Source: Flavobacteriales bacterium
Lineage (GTDB): Bacteria > Bacteroidota > Bacteroidia > Flavobacteriales > Flavobacteriaceae
Direction: 5' to 3'
DNA: 64,000 bases
NCBI GenBank assembly: GCA_004213645.1
Contig: SGZF01000001.1
Span: forward strand, 83,062-147,061
The notes beneath the pieces are model-generated. The model was not told the DNA's origin. It was given only the letters and a program-made list of their open reading frames with translations, and made no database searches. Below are positions 20,242 to 29,434 of this stretch, piece by piece. Within the stretch, counting starts at the first letter, position 1. Every line of letters begins with the position of its first letter. The translations under genes and the position numbers were made by a program.

Positions 20242-21440
20242 TACTTGGAAAAATATTCGGGGTATAAATAATCGTTTTTAGGATAATGACTCATATCAAC
20301 ATTTTTCACTATCTCGTAAATCTCTTTTCTAAGATTATCAAAGTTAATTTTATTTTTTGCAGAAATAAATAATGCTTTACCATTTGTTTTATTCATCCAG
20401 GTATTTCTCCATTGCATTAAAGAAAAATGACCATTAATTTTTGTAGAAGAATCATTAAAATCAATCTGTTTATAATTATCAATTTTATTAAAAATCATTA
20501 AACTATACTTGTTATGACAGTTTATTTCACTCAAAATTTTATTTACTGATATAATGTGGTCTTCAAAACTTGGATGAGATATATCTACAATATGCAAAAG
20601 AATATCTGCGTCTTTTACCTCCTCAAGTGTACTTTTAAAAGATTCAATTAACTGAGTGGGTAATTTTCTTATAAACCCAACGGTGTCAGTTAAAAGAAAA
20701 GGTAAAGTGTTAATTACAACTTTTCTAACAGTAGTATCAAGAGTGGCAAATAATTTATCTTCGGCGAAAACTTTACTCTTTGAAAGCATATTCATAATTG
20801 TTGATTTCCCAACATTTGTATATCCAACTAAAGCAACTCTTACCAATGAACCCCTATTACCTCTTTGAACTTTCATTTGTTTATCAATTGTATATATCTT
20901 TTTTTTTAACAAAGATATCTTATCTCTTACAATCCTTCTATCAGTCTCAATCTCAGTCTCTCCTGGACCTCTCATACCAATCCCCCCCTTTTGCCTTTCA
21001 AGGTGTGTCCAAAGTCCTTTTAATCTTGGCAATAAATACTCATACTGTGCTAATTCAACTTGTGTTTTGGCATAGCTTGTCTTAGCTCTTTGAGCAAAGA
21101 TATCAAGTATTAGTGCTGTTCTGTCAAGTATTTTACATTTCAACAGTCTTTCTATATTTGATTGTTGAGTTGGCGAAAGTTCATCATCAAAAACTACAAT
21201 CGAAACATCGTTACTTTTGATATATTTTTGGATTTCATCAATCTTTCCTTTTCCAATAAACGTCTTTGGATTCGGAGTATTTATCCTCTGAGTATATTTT
21301 TTAACTACTTTACCTCCTGCTGTTACAGAAAGAAATTCTAATTCTTCAAGAAACTCTTTTAATTTTTCTTCGTCTTGTGATTCATTAATCACCCCTACTA
21401 AAACAGTTCTTTCAAAATTTGACTTTTTTGATTCAATCAT
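20241..21440 (-). CDS. hflX: GTPase HflX
   Basis: GKGKIDEI, RQKGGIGMRGPGETEIETDRR, VGYTNVGKST, DTVGFI. Confidence 0.96.
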   Translation of the reverse strand: MIESKKSNFERTVLVGVINESQDEEKLKEFLEELEFLSVTAGGKVVKKYTQRINTPNPKTFIGKGKIDEIQKYIKSNDVSIVVFDDELSPTQQSNIERLLKCKILDRTALILDIFAQRAKTSYAKTQVELAQYEYLLPRLKGLWTHLERQKGGIGMRGPGETEIETDRRIVRDKISLLKKKIYTIDKQMKVQRGNRGSLVRVALVGYTNVGKSTIMNMLSKSKVFAEDKLFATLDTTVRKVVINTLPFLLTDTVGFIRKLPTQLIESFKSTLEEVKDADILLHIVDISHPSFEDHIISVNKILSEINCHNKYSLMIFNKIDNYKQIDFNDSSTKINGHFSLMQWRNTWMNKTNGKALFISAKNKINFDNLRKEIYEIVKNVDMSHYPKNDYLYPEYFSK

Positions 21441-22200
21441 TTTTTTTTAAAAAATTTCTTAAGGTAAATGTTTTCCCATCAAACACTCCATATGTATAGT
21501 GAGTAATCCAATCCCCCAAATTTATATATTTAGATTTTGATTTTAGCTGATGAACTATTGGCAAATGTCTGTGACCAAAAACAAAATAATCAATATGCTC
21601 TTTAGACAATCTTTTTAAAGAATATTGAATTAACCACTCATTATGCTCACCTTTAAATTTGAGATCTTCTGTCCCTGATATAAGTTTATTTTTTTGTGAT
21701 AGATATTTCCCAATTGCCAAGCCTAAGTCTGGGTGTATCAATCTATATAAATATGTAAAAAATGGATTTGAAAGAATAAACTTCATTCGTTTATATCCAT
21801 AATCACCGGGACCTAGCCCATCCCCATGACCTATCAAAAAAGATTTAGAATTAAAAATAAAAAGTTCTGTAGATCTAAATATTTTTATATTTAGTTCCTT
21901 CTCAAAATAATCTGTCATCCAGTAATCATGATTTCCAACAAAAAAATAAATTTTAATTCCTAAGTCTGATAATTCAGCAAGCTTACCTAAAGATCTAGTA
22001 AATCCTCTTGGAACTGCTTCTTTATATTCAAACCAAAAGTCAAATAAATCTCCTAGAATAAATATAATTTCAGCATCATCTTTAACTGAGTCTAACCATT
22101 TAACAAATATTCTTTCTCTTTCATGACTTTCTTGCAATGATGGAATACCTAGATGATTATCTGAGCTAAAGTATATTTTTTTGTCTTTGGGAATTTCCAT
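21433..22200 (-). CDS. lpxH: UDP-2,3-diacylglucosamine diphosphatase-like metallophosphoesterase
   Basis: SSDNHLG, LGDLFDFWFEY, VGNHDYWM, GHGDGLGPGD, FGHRHLP. Confidence 0.85.
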   Translation of the reverse strand: MEIPKDKKIYFSSDNHLGIPSLQESHERERIFVKWLDSVKDDAEIIFILGDLFDFWFEYKEAVPRGFTRSLGKLAELSDLGIKIYFFVGNHDYWMTDYFEKELNIKIFRSTELFIFNSKSFLIGHGDGLGPGDYGYKRMKFILSNPFFTYLYRLIHPDLGLAIGKYLSQKNKLISGTEDLKFKGEHNEWLIQYSLKRLSKEHIDYFVFGHRHLPIVHQLKSKSKYINLGDWITHYTYGVFDGKTFTLRNFLKKND

Positions 22201-22205
22201 AATTA

Positions 22206-23357
22206 TTAACCTATAGCATAGTTTAAATCATCTATCAAATCTTCAACATCCTCAATACCTACACTAAGCCTTAAGAGTGATTCAACCAAACCTGATTTTT
22301 CCCTCTCTTCAGGGGGGATAGACGCGTGAGTCATACTGGCTGGATGACAACATAAGCTTTCTACTCCACCTAGTGATTCAGCTAAAGTAAATAACTTAAG
22401 CTTTTCTGCTATTTTTTTTGCAGTTTCAAAAGTTTGATCAGCTGGAATAAAGGAAACCATACCTCCAAAAGCGTGCATCTGATTTTTGGCAATTTTATAA
22501 TTTTTATGATCTTTAAATCCAGCCCAATAAACATTAGTTATTTTATTATGATTTTTTAAAAATTTTGCTATTTTTTCAGCATTTTCAGAATGTCTTTGCA
22601 TTCTTAGATGAAGTGTTTTTATCCCTCTCAAAGTTAGGAAACAGTCCATAGGACCTGGAGTAGCTCCAGATGCATTTTGGATAAAAGATAGTTTTTTAAA
22701 TAGAGCCAAATTATTGACCACAAGTGCACCAATTACAACATCACTATGTCCAGCAATATATTTAGTTGCAGAATGCATAACAATGTCTGCACCTAATTCA
22801 AGTGGCCTCTGTATATATGGTGTTGCGAATGTATTATCCACGCAGAGTAATATGTTGTTTTTTTTAGCTAGATCTGACATGGATTTAATGTCAACAACAT
22901 TCATCATAGGGTTAGTAGGTGTCTCAGCCCAAATTAATTTAGTTTTTGAAGTTATTTTTTGTTTGACAGAAATTATATCCTCCATATTGACAAAATGAAA
23001 TTTCAAATCATATTTTTCAAATATCTGCTTGAATAGTCTATAACTTCCTCCATATAAATCATTAGTTGATATTATTTCATCTCCTGGATTTAAAGTTTTT
23101 ATTATTGCGTCAATTGCTGCAAGCCCAGAGGAAAATGCGAGTCCATGATTTCCATTTTCTAATGATGCAATAGATCTTTCAAAATTTGTTCTAGTTGGAT
23201 TATGAGTTCTACTATACTCATAGCCTTTATGTTTTCCAGGTGAAGTTTGAGCATATGTTGATGTTTGATAAATTGGAGTCATAACAGATCCGTATGCAGG
23301 ATCAAGAATTTGACCTCCATGGATTGTCTTAGTATTGAACTTCATTTTTTTCTTCAT
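22206..23357 (-). CDS. Cystathionine gamma-synthase/lyase family PLP enzyme (start at internal Met)
   Basis: TKTIHGGQ, YEYSRTHNPTR, SATKYIAGHSD PLP lysine, ESLGGVESL; ORF-track N-terminal 33 aa overlaps the divergent gene and lacks homologous character. Confidence 0.9.
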   Translation of the reverse strand: MKKKMKFNTKTIHGGQILDPAYGSVMTPIYQTSTYAQTSPGKHKGYEYSRTHNPTRTNFERSIASLENGNHGLAFSSGLAAIDAIIKTLNPGDEIISTNDLYGGSYRLFKQIFEKYDLKFHFVNMEDIISVKQKITSKTKLIWAETPTNPMMNVVDIKSMSDLAKKNNILLCVDNTFATPYIQRPLELGADIVMHSATKYIAGHSDVVIGALVVNNLALFKKLSFIQNASGATPGPMDCFLTLRGIKTLHLRMQRHSENAEKIAKFLKNHNKITNVYWAGFKDHKNYKIAKNQMHAFGGMVSFIPADQTFETAKKIAEKLKLFTLAESLGGVESLCCHPASMTHASIPPEEREKSGLVESLLRLSVGIEDVEDLIDDLNYAIG

Positions 23358-23434
23358 AGTTGCAAAGATAAAGATATTCGAAAATAGATATAGGATTATA
23401 TTAAAATGAGTTTCTTTGTTGGATAATTTTTGAG

Positions 23435-24325
23435 ATGAGTAAAAGAAGCCTTGCATTAATTGCTGCCTTTTTAGCTACTAGTATATATGGAATTAATCAT
23501 ACTGTAGCTAAAGAAATTATGCCAATATATATTGGTTCATCTGGATTCATTATGTTAAGGTTATTAGGTGCAACATCAATTTTTTGGATAATTAGTCTTT
23601 TTACACCAAAAGAAAAAATTCAAAAAAAAGATTTTTTTCGAATAATTTTTGCATCAATACTTGGAATGTGTATAAATATGCTTGCATTCTTTAGAGGTCT
23701 AGAGTTATCTACACCTATAAATAGTGGAGTTATAATTACCTTATCACCTGTTTTAGTATTAATACTTTCATACTTTTTTTTAAAAGAGAAAATAACAATA
23801 AAAAAAATTCTTGGAATTTTAATTGGCTTTTCTGGTGCAGTTTTTTTAATACTAAATACAAGTAAAACTGGAATTAATGCTCCTAATATTCCACTCGGAA
23901 ATTCATTTTTTCTACTCAATGCTTCTGCATATGCAGGATATCTAATTATAGTTAAACCTCTCACTCAAAAATATAGTCTTTTCACATTAATGAAATGGTT
24001 ATTCTTAATTGGTTTAATTTTATCTGCACCCTTAACCTATGATCAATTCATAAAAGTAAATTGGTCCGAACTTCCTTGGTTTGCTATTTGGAGAATGGGA
24101 TATGTAGTTATTGGAACAACATTTCTGACATATCTATTTAATATATATGCACTGAAGACTCTTTCACCAACTACAGTTGGTTCATTTATATATCTTCAGC
24201 CTATTATTACTATAATATTTGCGTTAGTTACATCAAATGACACTTTGGATTCAACTAAATTATTATCCTGTTTATTAGTATTCATTGGGGTTTATTTGGT
24301 TTCTGTAAAGAATAAGAATAACTGA
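23435..24325 (+). CDS. EamA/DMT family transporter
   Basis: Ten hydrophobic segments in two repeats; PINSGVIITLSPVLVLILSYFFLKE. Confidence 0.88.
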   Translation: MSKRSLALIAAFLATSIYGINHTVAKEIMPIYIGSSGFIMLRLLGATSIFWIISLFTPKEKIQKKDFFRIIFASILGMCINMLAFFRGLELSTPINSGVIITLSPVLVLILSYFFLKEKITIKKILGILIGFSGAVFLILNTSKTGINAPNIPLGNSFFLLNASAYAGYLIIVKPLTQKYSLFTLMKWLFLIGLILSAPLTYDQFIKVNWSELPWFAIWRMGYVVIGTTFLTYLFNIYALKTLSPTTVGSFIYLQPIITIIFALVTSNDTLDSTKLLSCLLVFIGVYLVSVKNKNN

Positions 24326-24379
24326 TCTTTTAACAATAAATTATAATTAATTATTGTAGTGATTTTAAATTTTCTGTAA

Positions 24380-24387
24380 TAAATTTG
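24380..24387 (+). promoter_or_regulatory. Putative -7 element (TAAATTTG) for azurin gene
   Basis: TAnnTTTG match; TTG at 24354-24356 gives a slightly long spacer. Confidence 0.4.
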
Positions 24388-24404
24388 AATCTAAATATTA
24401 GATT

Positions 24405-24902
24405 ATGAAAATTAGAGTCTTAGTAATATTATCATTATTAGTTTTATCCTGCAACAATACGAATAGTTCAAAGGAAAAGTTTACTTATGAAAGAACTAAA
24501 GAAGAGCCAGTTATTGTCCAAAATAATATGATCAACAATAATGTAACTCTTAACTCAAATGATCAGATGAAATTTGATAAAAAAATAATTAAAGTGAATT
24601 CAAATCAAAAGGTTACCATTACATTGAATCATACAGGCAGATTTCCTGCTGCCTCAATGGGTCACAATTTCGTTTTAGTTAAAAATGATGTGGATATAAA
24701 TGAATACGCACTTAGAGCTGCTGGAGCTAGAAATTCTGAATATATTCCAGAAGGAGAAAATGAAATAGCTTACACCAAAATGCTTGGGGGAGGAGAGTCT
24801 GATACTATTACCTTTGACGCACCAGAACCTGGAACTTATACTTTTATATGTTCTTTTCCAGGGCACTATCAGTTAATGATGGGTGAGTTTATAGTTGTCT
24901 AA
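24405..24902 (+). CDS. Azurin-like blue copper lipoprotein
   Basis: Lipobox LVLSC; copper ligands in SMGHNFVL and TFICSFPGHYQLMMGEF (Cys, His, Met spacing as azurin). Confidence 0.93.
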   Translation: MKIRVLVILSLLVLSCNNTNSSKEKFTYERTKEEPVIVQNNMINNNVTLNSNDQMKFDKKIIKVNSNQKVTITLNHTGRFPAASMGHNFVLVKNDVDINEYALRAAGARNSEYIPEGENEIAYTKMLGGGESDTITFDAPEPGTYTFICSFPGHYQLMMGEFIVV

Positions 24903-24913
24903 TTTAATGCTAA

Positions 24914-25459
24914 TTAAACATCTACATTACCATCATAATATCCAGGAACAGGTACAAAACCTAATTTATTAGTCATTACATACTCTGTCATCTTGTAAGA
25001 TGTAACAGCCATTTCCCTAATTAATCCACATATTTCAGAGTAATTTTGACCATTATTTGAAATCATACTATAGTTATCAATGTGGTTAGAAAAATGTTTT
25101 TCTATAATTGAATCATCAATTTCATTAATTGACTTTCTACTCTCTGATTCAAGAATCATTTCAATAAAACCATCTATCATAGCAACAAGATATTTTTGAT
25201 CCTCAGTTCTTATATTTTTTGCTACATGTGCATCAACAAAATTAATTATGTTTAATGTTTTTGCACCTGGAGTTTCAGTCTCAGGAATAATTATTTCCAT
25301 AACTCTTTCCAAAAATCCTAAATGAGTGTTATTGAAAAATGAAAACTGTTGATTAAATTCATTAGTTTGACATGATTGAATAGTAGTAATTAATCCGGAT
25401 GATAATGATAACGAACCAAAAGCTAAACTTATTCTTTTAATAGCACCTCTTCTTTTCAT
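24914..25459 (-). CDS. Gluconate 2-dehydrogenase subunit 3 family protein (Tat-type signal)
   Basis: N-terminus MKRRGAIKRISLAFGSLSLSSG; FLERVMEIIIPETETPGAKTLNIINFVD. Confidence 0.85.
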   Translation of the reverse strand: MKRRGAIKRISLAFGSLSLSSGLITTIQSCQTNEFNQQFSFFNNTHLGFLERVMEIIIPETETPGAKTLNIINFVDAHVAKNIRTEDQKYLVAMIDGFIEMILESESRKSINEIDDSIIEKHFSNHIDNYSMISNNGQNYSEICGLIREMAVTSYKMTEYVMTNKLGFVPVPGYYDGNVDV

Positions 25460-25460
25460 A

Positions 25461-27167
25461 TCAGATATTTAGTTTTTTTAATTCTTCAACAGCATGGCTT
25501 ACTGCTCTTGCAGTTAAGGCCATATAAGTTATAGATGGATTTTGATTTCCTGCAGAAGTCATACATGAACCATCTGTAACATATACATTTTTTACCTCAT
25601 GAATTTGATTATTACCATTTAGAACAGAAGTTTTAGGATCTCTTCCCATTCTTGCTGTCCCCATCTCATGAATTCCGTTACCAAAGATATATTTACTTTC
25701 CCATCCACTTACGTCCTCAAAACCTGCTCTTTCAAGCATTTCTTCAGCTTGAATCTTCATGTCTTTTCTCATGGTTATTTCATTCTCTCTAATCTTAGCG
25801 TCAAATGTTACTGTAGGTAATCCCCACTTGTCCTTTATCTCATAATTAAGACTCATTTTATTATCATGATATGGAAGGATCTCTCCAAATCCATTCATGC
25901 TAGCAGTCCACTCATCCCTTTTGACAATATTTTCTTTGAACCTTGGACCATATGAAATTAATTCTTCTGCACTATCTGAGACAGACATAAATCCCCTATT
26001 CGCACCACCTTGATATTGGTATCCTCTTATGTAGTCTTTTTGATCAGTAATTCCACCTATATTCCTAAATCTCGGTATATAGAACCCTGCAGGTTTTCTT
26101 CCATATGTTGTTTTATTTTTAAAACCTTTGTAGGTTCCTGATGCACCAACCTGAAAATGATGATCCATTATATTATGTCCTAATTCACCAGAGTCATTTC
26201 CCATTCCATTAGGAAATCTGTTTGATTTTGATTGCATTAAAATTGAAGTTGAGCCAACTGTTGATGAACAAAGGAAAATTACTTTAGCATAATATTCATA
26301 AGATTGATTATTTACTGAATCTATAACTCTTACTCCTGTAGCTCTTTTTTTATCCTCATCATATATAATTTCATGAACGATTGAATTAGGCATCAATGTC
26401 ATATTCCCTGTTGCTTCAGCAGCAGGGAGTGTTGAGGAATTACTACTAAAATAAGCACCATATGGACACCCTCTTATACATCTATTTCTATACTGGCATG
26501 TTACCCTCCCCAGTCCAGGTTTAGTTCCCTCAGTTATATGGGCTGTTCTTGCATTTGATAAAATTCTCCCATCATTAAAATTATTTGAAATACTTTCCCT
26601 CATATGTTGTTCAAGTATATTTAAATCAATAGGCTTTAGAAACTTACCATCAGGAAATTGAGGCAACCCCTCATACCTGCCTTGAACTCCAATATATTCT
26701 TCAACATAGTCATACCAGGGTGAAATATCTTTATATCTAATAGGCCAGTCAATGGCAATACCATCCTTTAAATTTCCTTCAAAATCAAATTCACTTAATC
26801 TATATGTATGTCTTCCCCAAGTTATTGACCTTCCTCCAACATGATACCCTCTAATCCAGTTAAATTTACTTTTGTCATCATTATAGGGATGATCAACATC
26901 GTCAACAAAAAAATGTCTTGAGGCTTCAGAATTTACGTATCCTGTCCTGCTTTGTTTAGGTGATCTTTTGCGAGCATCTTGAGTGATAGTGTTTCCTCCT
27001 TTAAAGTCCCATGGATTCATATTTGCAGTATGATAATCATCAACATGCTTGACCATTCTTCCTCTTTCAAGAACAAGAGTCTTAAGACCCTTCTCTGTTA
27101 GCTCTTTTGCAGCCCATCCGCCACTAATTCCAGTTCCAACTACAATTGCATCAAATTTATTTTCCAT
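25461..27167 (-). CDS. GMC-type FAD-dependent oxidoreductase
   Basis: AIVVGTGISGGWAAKELTEKGLKTLVLERG Rossmann fold; HEMGTARMGRDPKTSVL; C-terminal GNQNPSITYMALTARA. Confidence 0.93.
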   Translation of the reverse strand: MENKFDAIVVGTGISGGWAAKELTEKGLKTLVLERGRMVKHVDDYHTANMNPWDFKGGNTITQDARKRSPKQSRTGYVNSEASRHFFVDDVDHPYNDDKSKFNWIRGYHVGGRSITWGRHTYRLSEFDFEGNLKDGIAIDWPIRYKDISPWYDYVEEYIGVQGRYEGLPQFPDGKFLKPIDLNILEQHMRESISNNFNDGRILSNARTAHITEGTKPGLGRVTCQYRNRCIRGCPYGAYFSSNSSTLPAAEATGNMTLMPNSIVHEIIYDEDKKRATGVRVIDSVNNQSYEYYAKVIFLCSSTVGSTSILMQSKSNRFPNGMGNDSGELGHNIMDHHFQVGASGTYKGFKNKTTYGRKPAGFYIPRFRNIGGITDQKDYIRGYQYQGGANRGFMSVSDSAEELISYGPRFKENIVKRDEWTASMNGFGEILPYHDNKMSLNYEIKDKWGLPTVTFDAKIRENEITMRKDMKIQAEEMLERAGFEDVSGWESKYIFGNGIHEMGTARMGRDPKTSVLNGNNQIHEVKNVYVTDGSCMTSAGNQNPSITYMALTARAVSHAVEELKKLNI

Positions 27168-27197
27168 AATTATTTAGAAATCAATTCTAATTTAAAC

Positions 27198-27230
27198 ATT
27201 AAATAATTAAATAATAATTAATTATTTAAA
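27198..27230. repeat. AT-only inverted repeat in the divergent GMC/TIM-barrel intergenic region
   Basis: TTAAATAATTAA...TAATTATTTAA around 27199-27229; low complexity. Confidence 0.4.
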
Positions 27231-27262
27231 TTTATATTTATAGAAGTCTTAAAATATTTTAT

Positions 27263-28219
27263 ATGAAAAGGAAAAAATTTATAAAACTTGCTTCAACAGG
27301 AGCGATTGGTATTTCATCTTTGGGGTATATGTCATTTTCTAAACCTAAAGATTTATTTTTTAAGTTATCATTAGCTCAGTGGTCTCTTCATAGGAATATT
27401 AAATATGGGAATATGAATCCCTATAAATTTGCTGAGTTTGCTAGTAATAATAACTTTAGTGGAATTGAATACGTTACTGCATTATATGATGACGTCATGG
27501 AGGTCAGAAATGCTGATATGGTTAGGGCTATTACATTCTGGGCAAGAAAAAATAAAGAGTTAGCAGATCAAAATAATATTAAAAATGTTTTAATAATGAT
27601 TGATGAACTAGAAGCTTTAGCAGATCCAAATCAATCAAACAGAAATAAGGCTATTGAAAACCATAAAATGTGGATTGATGCTGCTGCTATTATGAATTGT
27701 GAATCTGTAAGACTTAACTTGTACGGGTCAAGCAATGTTAAAATATGGAAAGAACTTTCCATGGAAAGTTTATCAAATTTAGGGGAGTATGCAAAAAAGA
27801 TCGGTATAAATGTAATGGTTGAAAATCATGGAAGAATAACTTCAAACATTCCAGAACTTATGAAAGTTATAAATGGTGTAAATATGGATAATGTTGGAAC
27901 TCTTCCTGATTTTGGTAATTTCTGTATGGCAGATGAAGGATATGGATCTGTTTTTGATGGAGCATGCGAGGAAGCTTATGATTTTTATAAAGGAGTGGGA
28001 GAAATGATGCCAAAAGCATTTGCAGTTAGTGCAAAATCAAATGATTTTGATTTAAATGGCTATGAAACAACAATTGATTATACTAAAATGTTAAAAATTG
28101 TCAAAGAATATGATTATACTGGTTTCATTGGAGTTGAATATGAAGGTAACAGACTTACTGAATTACAAGGAATTAAAGCAACTAGAGACTTATTAATTAA
28201 AATTGGACAAACAATATAA
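27263..28219 (+). CDS. TIM-barrel sugar isomerase/epimerase-like protein with Tat-like signal
   Basis: MKRKKFIKLASTGAIGISSLGYMSF N-terminus; SLAQWSLHR; MVENHGRITSNIPEL; AVSAKSNDFDLNG; GVEYEG. Confidence 0.85.
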   Translation: MKRKKFIKLASTGAIGISSLGYMSFSKPKDLFFKLSLAQWSLHRNIKYGNMNPYKFAEFASNNNFSGIEYVTALYDDVMEVRNADMVRAITFWARKNKELADQNNIKNVLIMIDELEALADPNQSNRNKAIENHKMWIDAAAIMNCESVRLNLYGSSNVKIWKELSMESLSNLGEYAKKIGINVMVENHGRITSNIPELMKVINGVNMDNVGTLPDFGNFCMADEGYGSVFDGACEEAYDFYKGVGEMMPKAFAVSAKSNDFDLNGYETTIDYTKMLKIVKEYDYTGFIGVEYEGNRLTELQGIKATRDLLIKIGQTI

Positions 28220-28225
28220 TATAAA

Positions 28226-29434
28226 ATGAATAAAACAATAAACTTAAAATTAAGTGTAATGATGTTTCTAGAGTTTTTTATCTGGGGATGTTGGTTTGTT
28301 ACAATGGGAACATTTCTTTCTCAAGCTTTTAATGCTTCAGGTGGAGAAATTGGCTTAGCATATGAGACTCAATCATGGGGTGCTATAATTGCTCCGTTTA
28401 TTATAGGTTTGATAGCAGATCGTTATTTTGATGCTGAAAAAATTCTTGCTTTAATCCATATTTTGGGAGGAGGGCTTTTATTTATGTGTTCTATTGCTCT
28501 TGGTTTTGATAAGTTTTATCCATATATATTGATTTATATGATTTTATATATGCCTACACTCGCGCTTGTCAACTCTATTGCATTTAGACAAATGAAAGAT
28601 CCTTCAAAAGAGTTTCCAAAAATTAGAGTATGGGGAACGGTTGGGTGGATTGTAGCTGGTCTTGTAATAAGTTATGGAGTTGGCTGGGAAACTAGTCAAA
28701 CATTAGAATATACTTTTTATCTTTCAGCAATAGTGTCAGTTTCTCTTGGTCTATTTAGCTTTACTTTGCCAAAAACTCCACCAAAGGCAACAAATGAAAG
28801 CCCAAGTCTTAGAGAGATTCTTGGACTAGATGCTTTAATGCTTTTAAAAGATTCTCGATATCTAGTTTTTTTTATTTCATCTATACTTATATGTATTCCT
28901 CTTGCATTTTACTATCAAGATGCAAATCTATTTTTAAATGAGTTAGGTATGGAAAACGCAGCTGGAGTTATGACACTTGGTCAAATTTCTGAGGCATTAT
29001 TCATTCTGTTACTTCCTCTTTTTTTAAATAAATATGGGATAAAGAAAACTTTAATTGTTGGAATGTTAGCGTGGAGTTTGAGATATGTTTTATTTGCATT
29101 TGGAGATACTGGATCAAATATTTGGATGTTAATTTTTGGAATTGTGCTACACGGCATATGTTATGACTTTTTCTTTGTTTCTGGTCAAATTTATACTGAT
29201 TACAAAGCAGGTGAAAAATATAAAAGTGCTGCTCAAGGACTAATTGCACTTGCTACATATGGAGTTGGAATGTTAATCGGTTTTAGATTAGCGGGAAGGA
29301 TTACTGATATGTTTATCACTGATTCAGGGCACGATTGGACTCAAATATGGACTTATCCCGCAATTTTTGCTGCAATTGTACTCGTGATTTTTATTCTAAC
29401 ATTTAAAAACGAAAAAATAGAAATTGAAAAATAA
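28226..29434 (+). CDS. MFS transporter, nucleoside:H+ symporter (NupG)-like
   Basis: FFIWGCWFVTMGTFLSQAF; ADRYFDAEKILALIH; ~12 TM. Confidence 0.87.
   Translation: MNKTINLKLSVMMFLEFFIWGCWFVTMGTFLSQAFNASGGEIGLAYETQSWGAIIAPFIIGLIADRYFDAEKILALIHILGGGLLFMCSIALGFDKFYPYILIYMILYMPTLALVNSIAFRQMKDPSKEFPKIRVWGTVGWIVAGLVISYGVGWETSQTLEYTFYLSAIVSVSLGLFSFTLPKTPPKATNESPSLREILGLDALMLLKDSRYLVFFISSILICIPLAFYYQDANLFLNELGMENAAGVMTLGQISEALFILLLPLFLNKYGIKKTLIVGMLAWSLRYVLFAFGDTGSNIWMLIFGIVLHGICYDFFFVSGQIYTDYKAGEKYKSAAQGLIALATYGVGMLIGFRLAGRITDMFITDSGHDWTQIWTYPAIFAAIVLVIFILTFKNEKIEIEK

Noticed and set aside
23358-23456. N-terminal extension of the PLP enzyme ORF
   Set aside because: Overlaps the start of the divergent EamA gene and is unlike the family N-terminus; internal Met at 23357 is the plausible start.
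24336-24360. ACAATAA...TTATTGT inverted repeat between the EamA and azurin genes
   Set aside because: Only 7 bp with an 11-nt AT-only loop; expected by chance at this composition.
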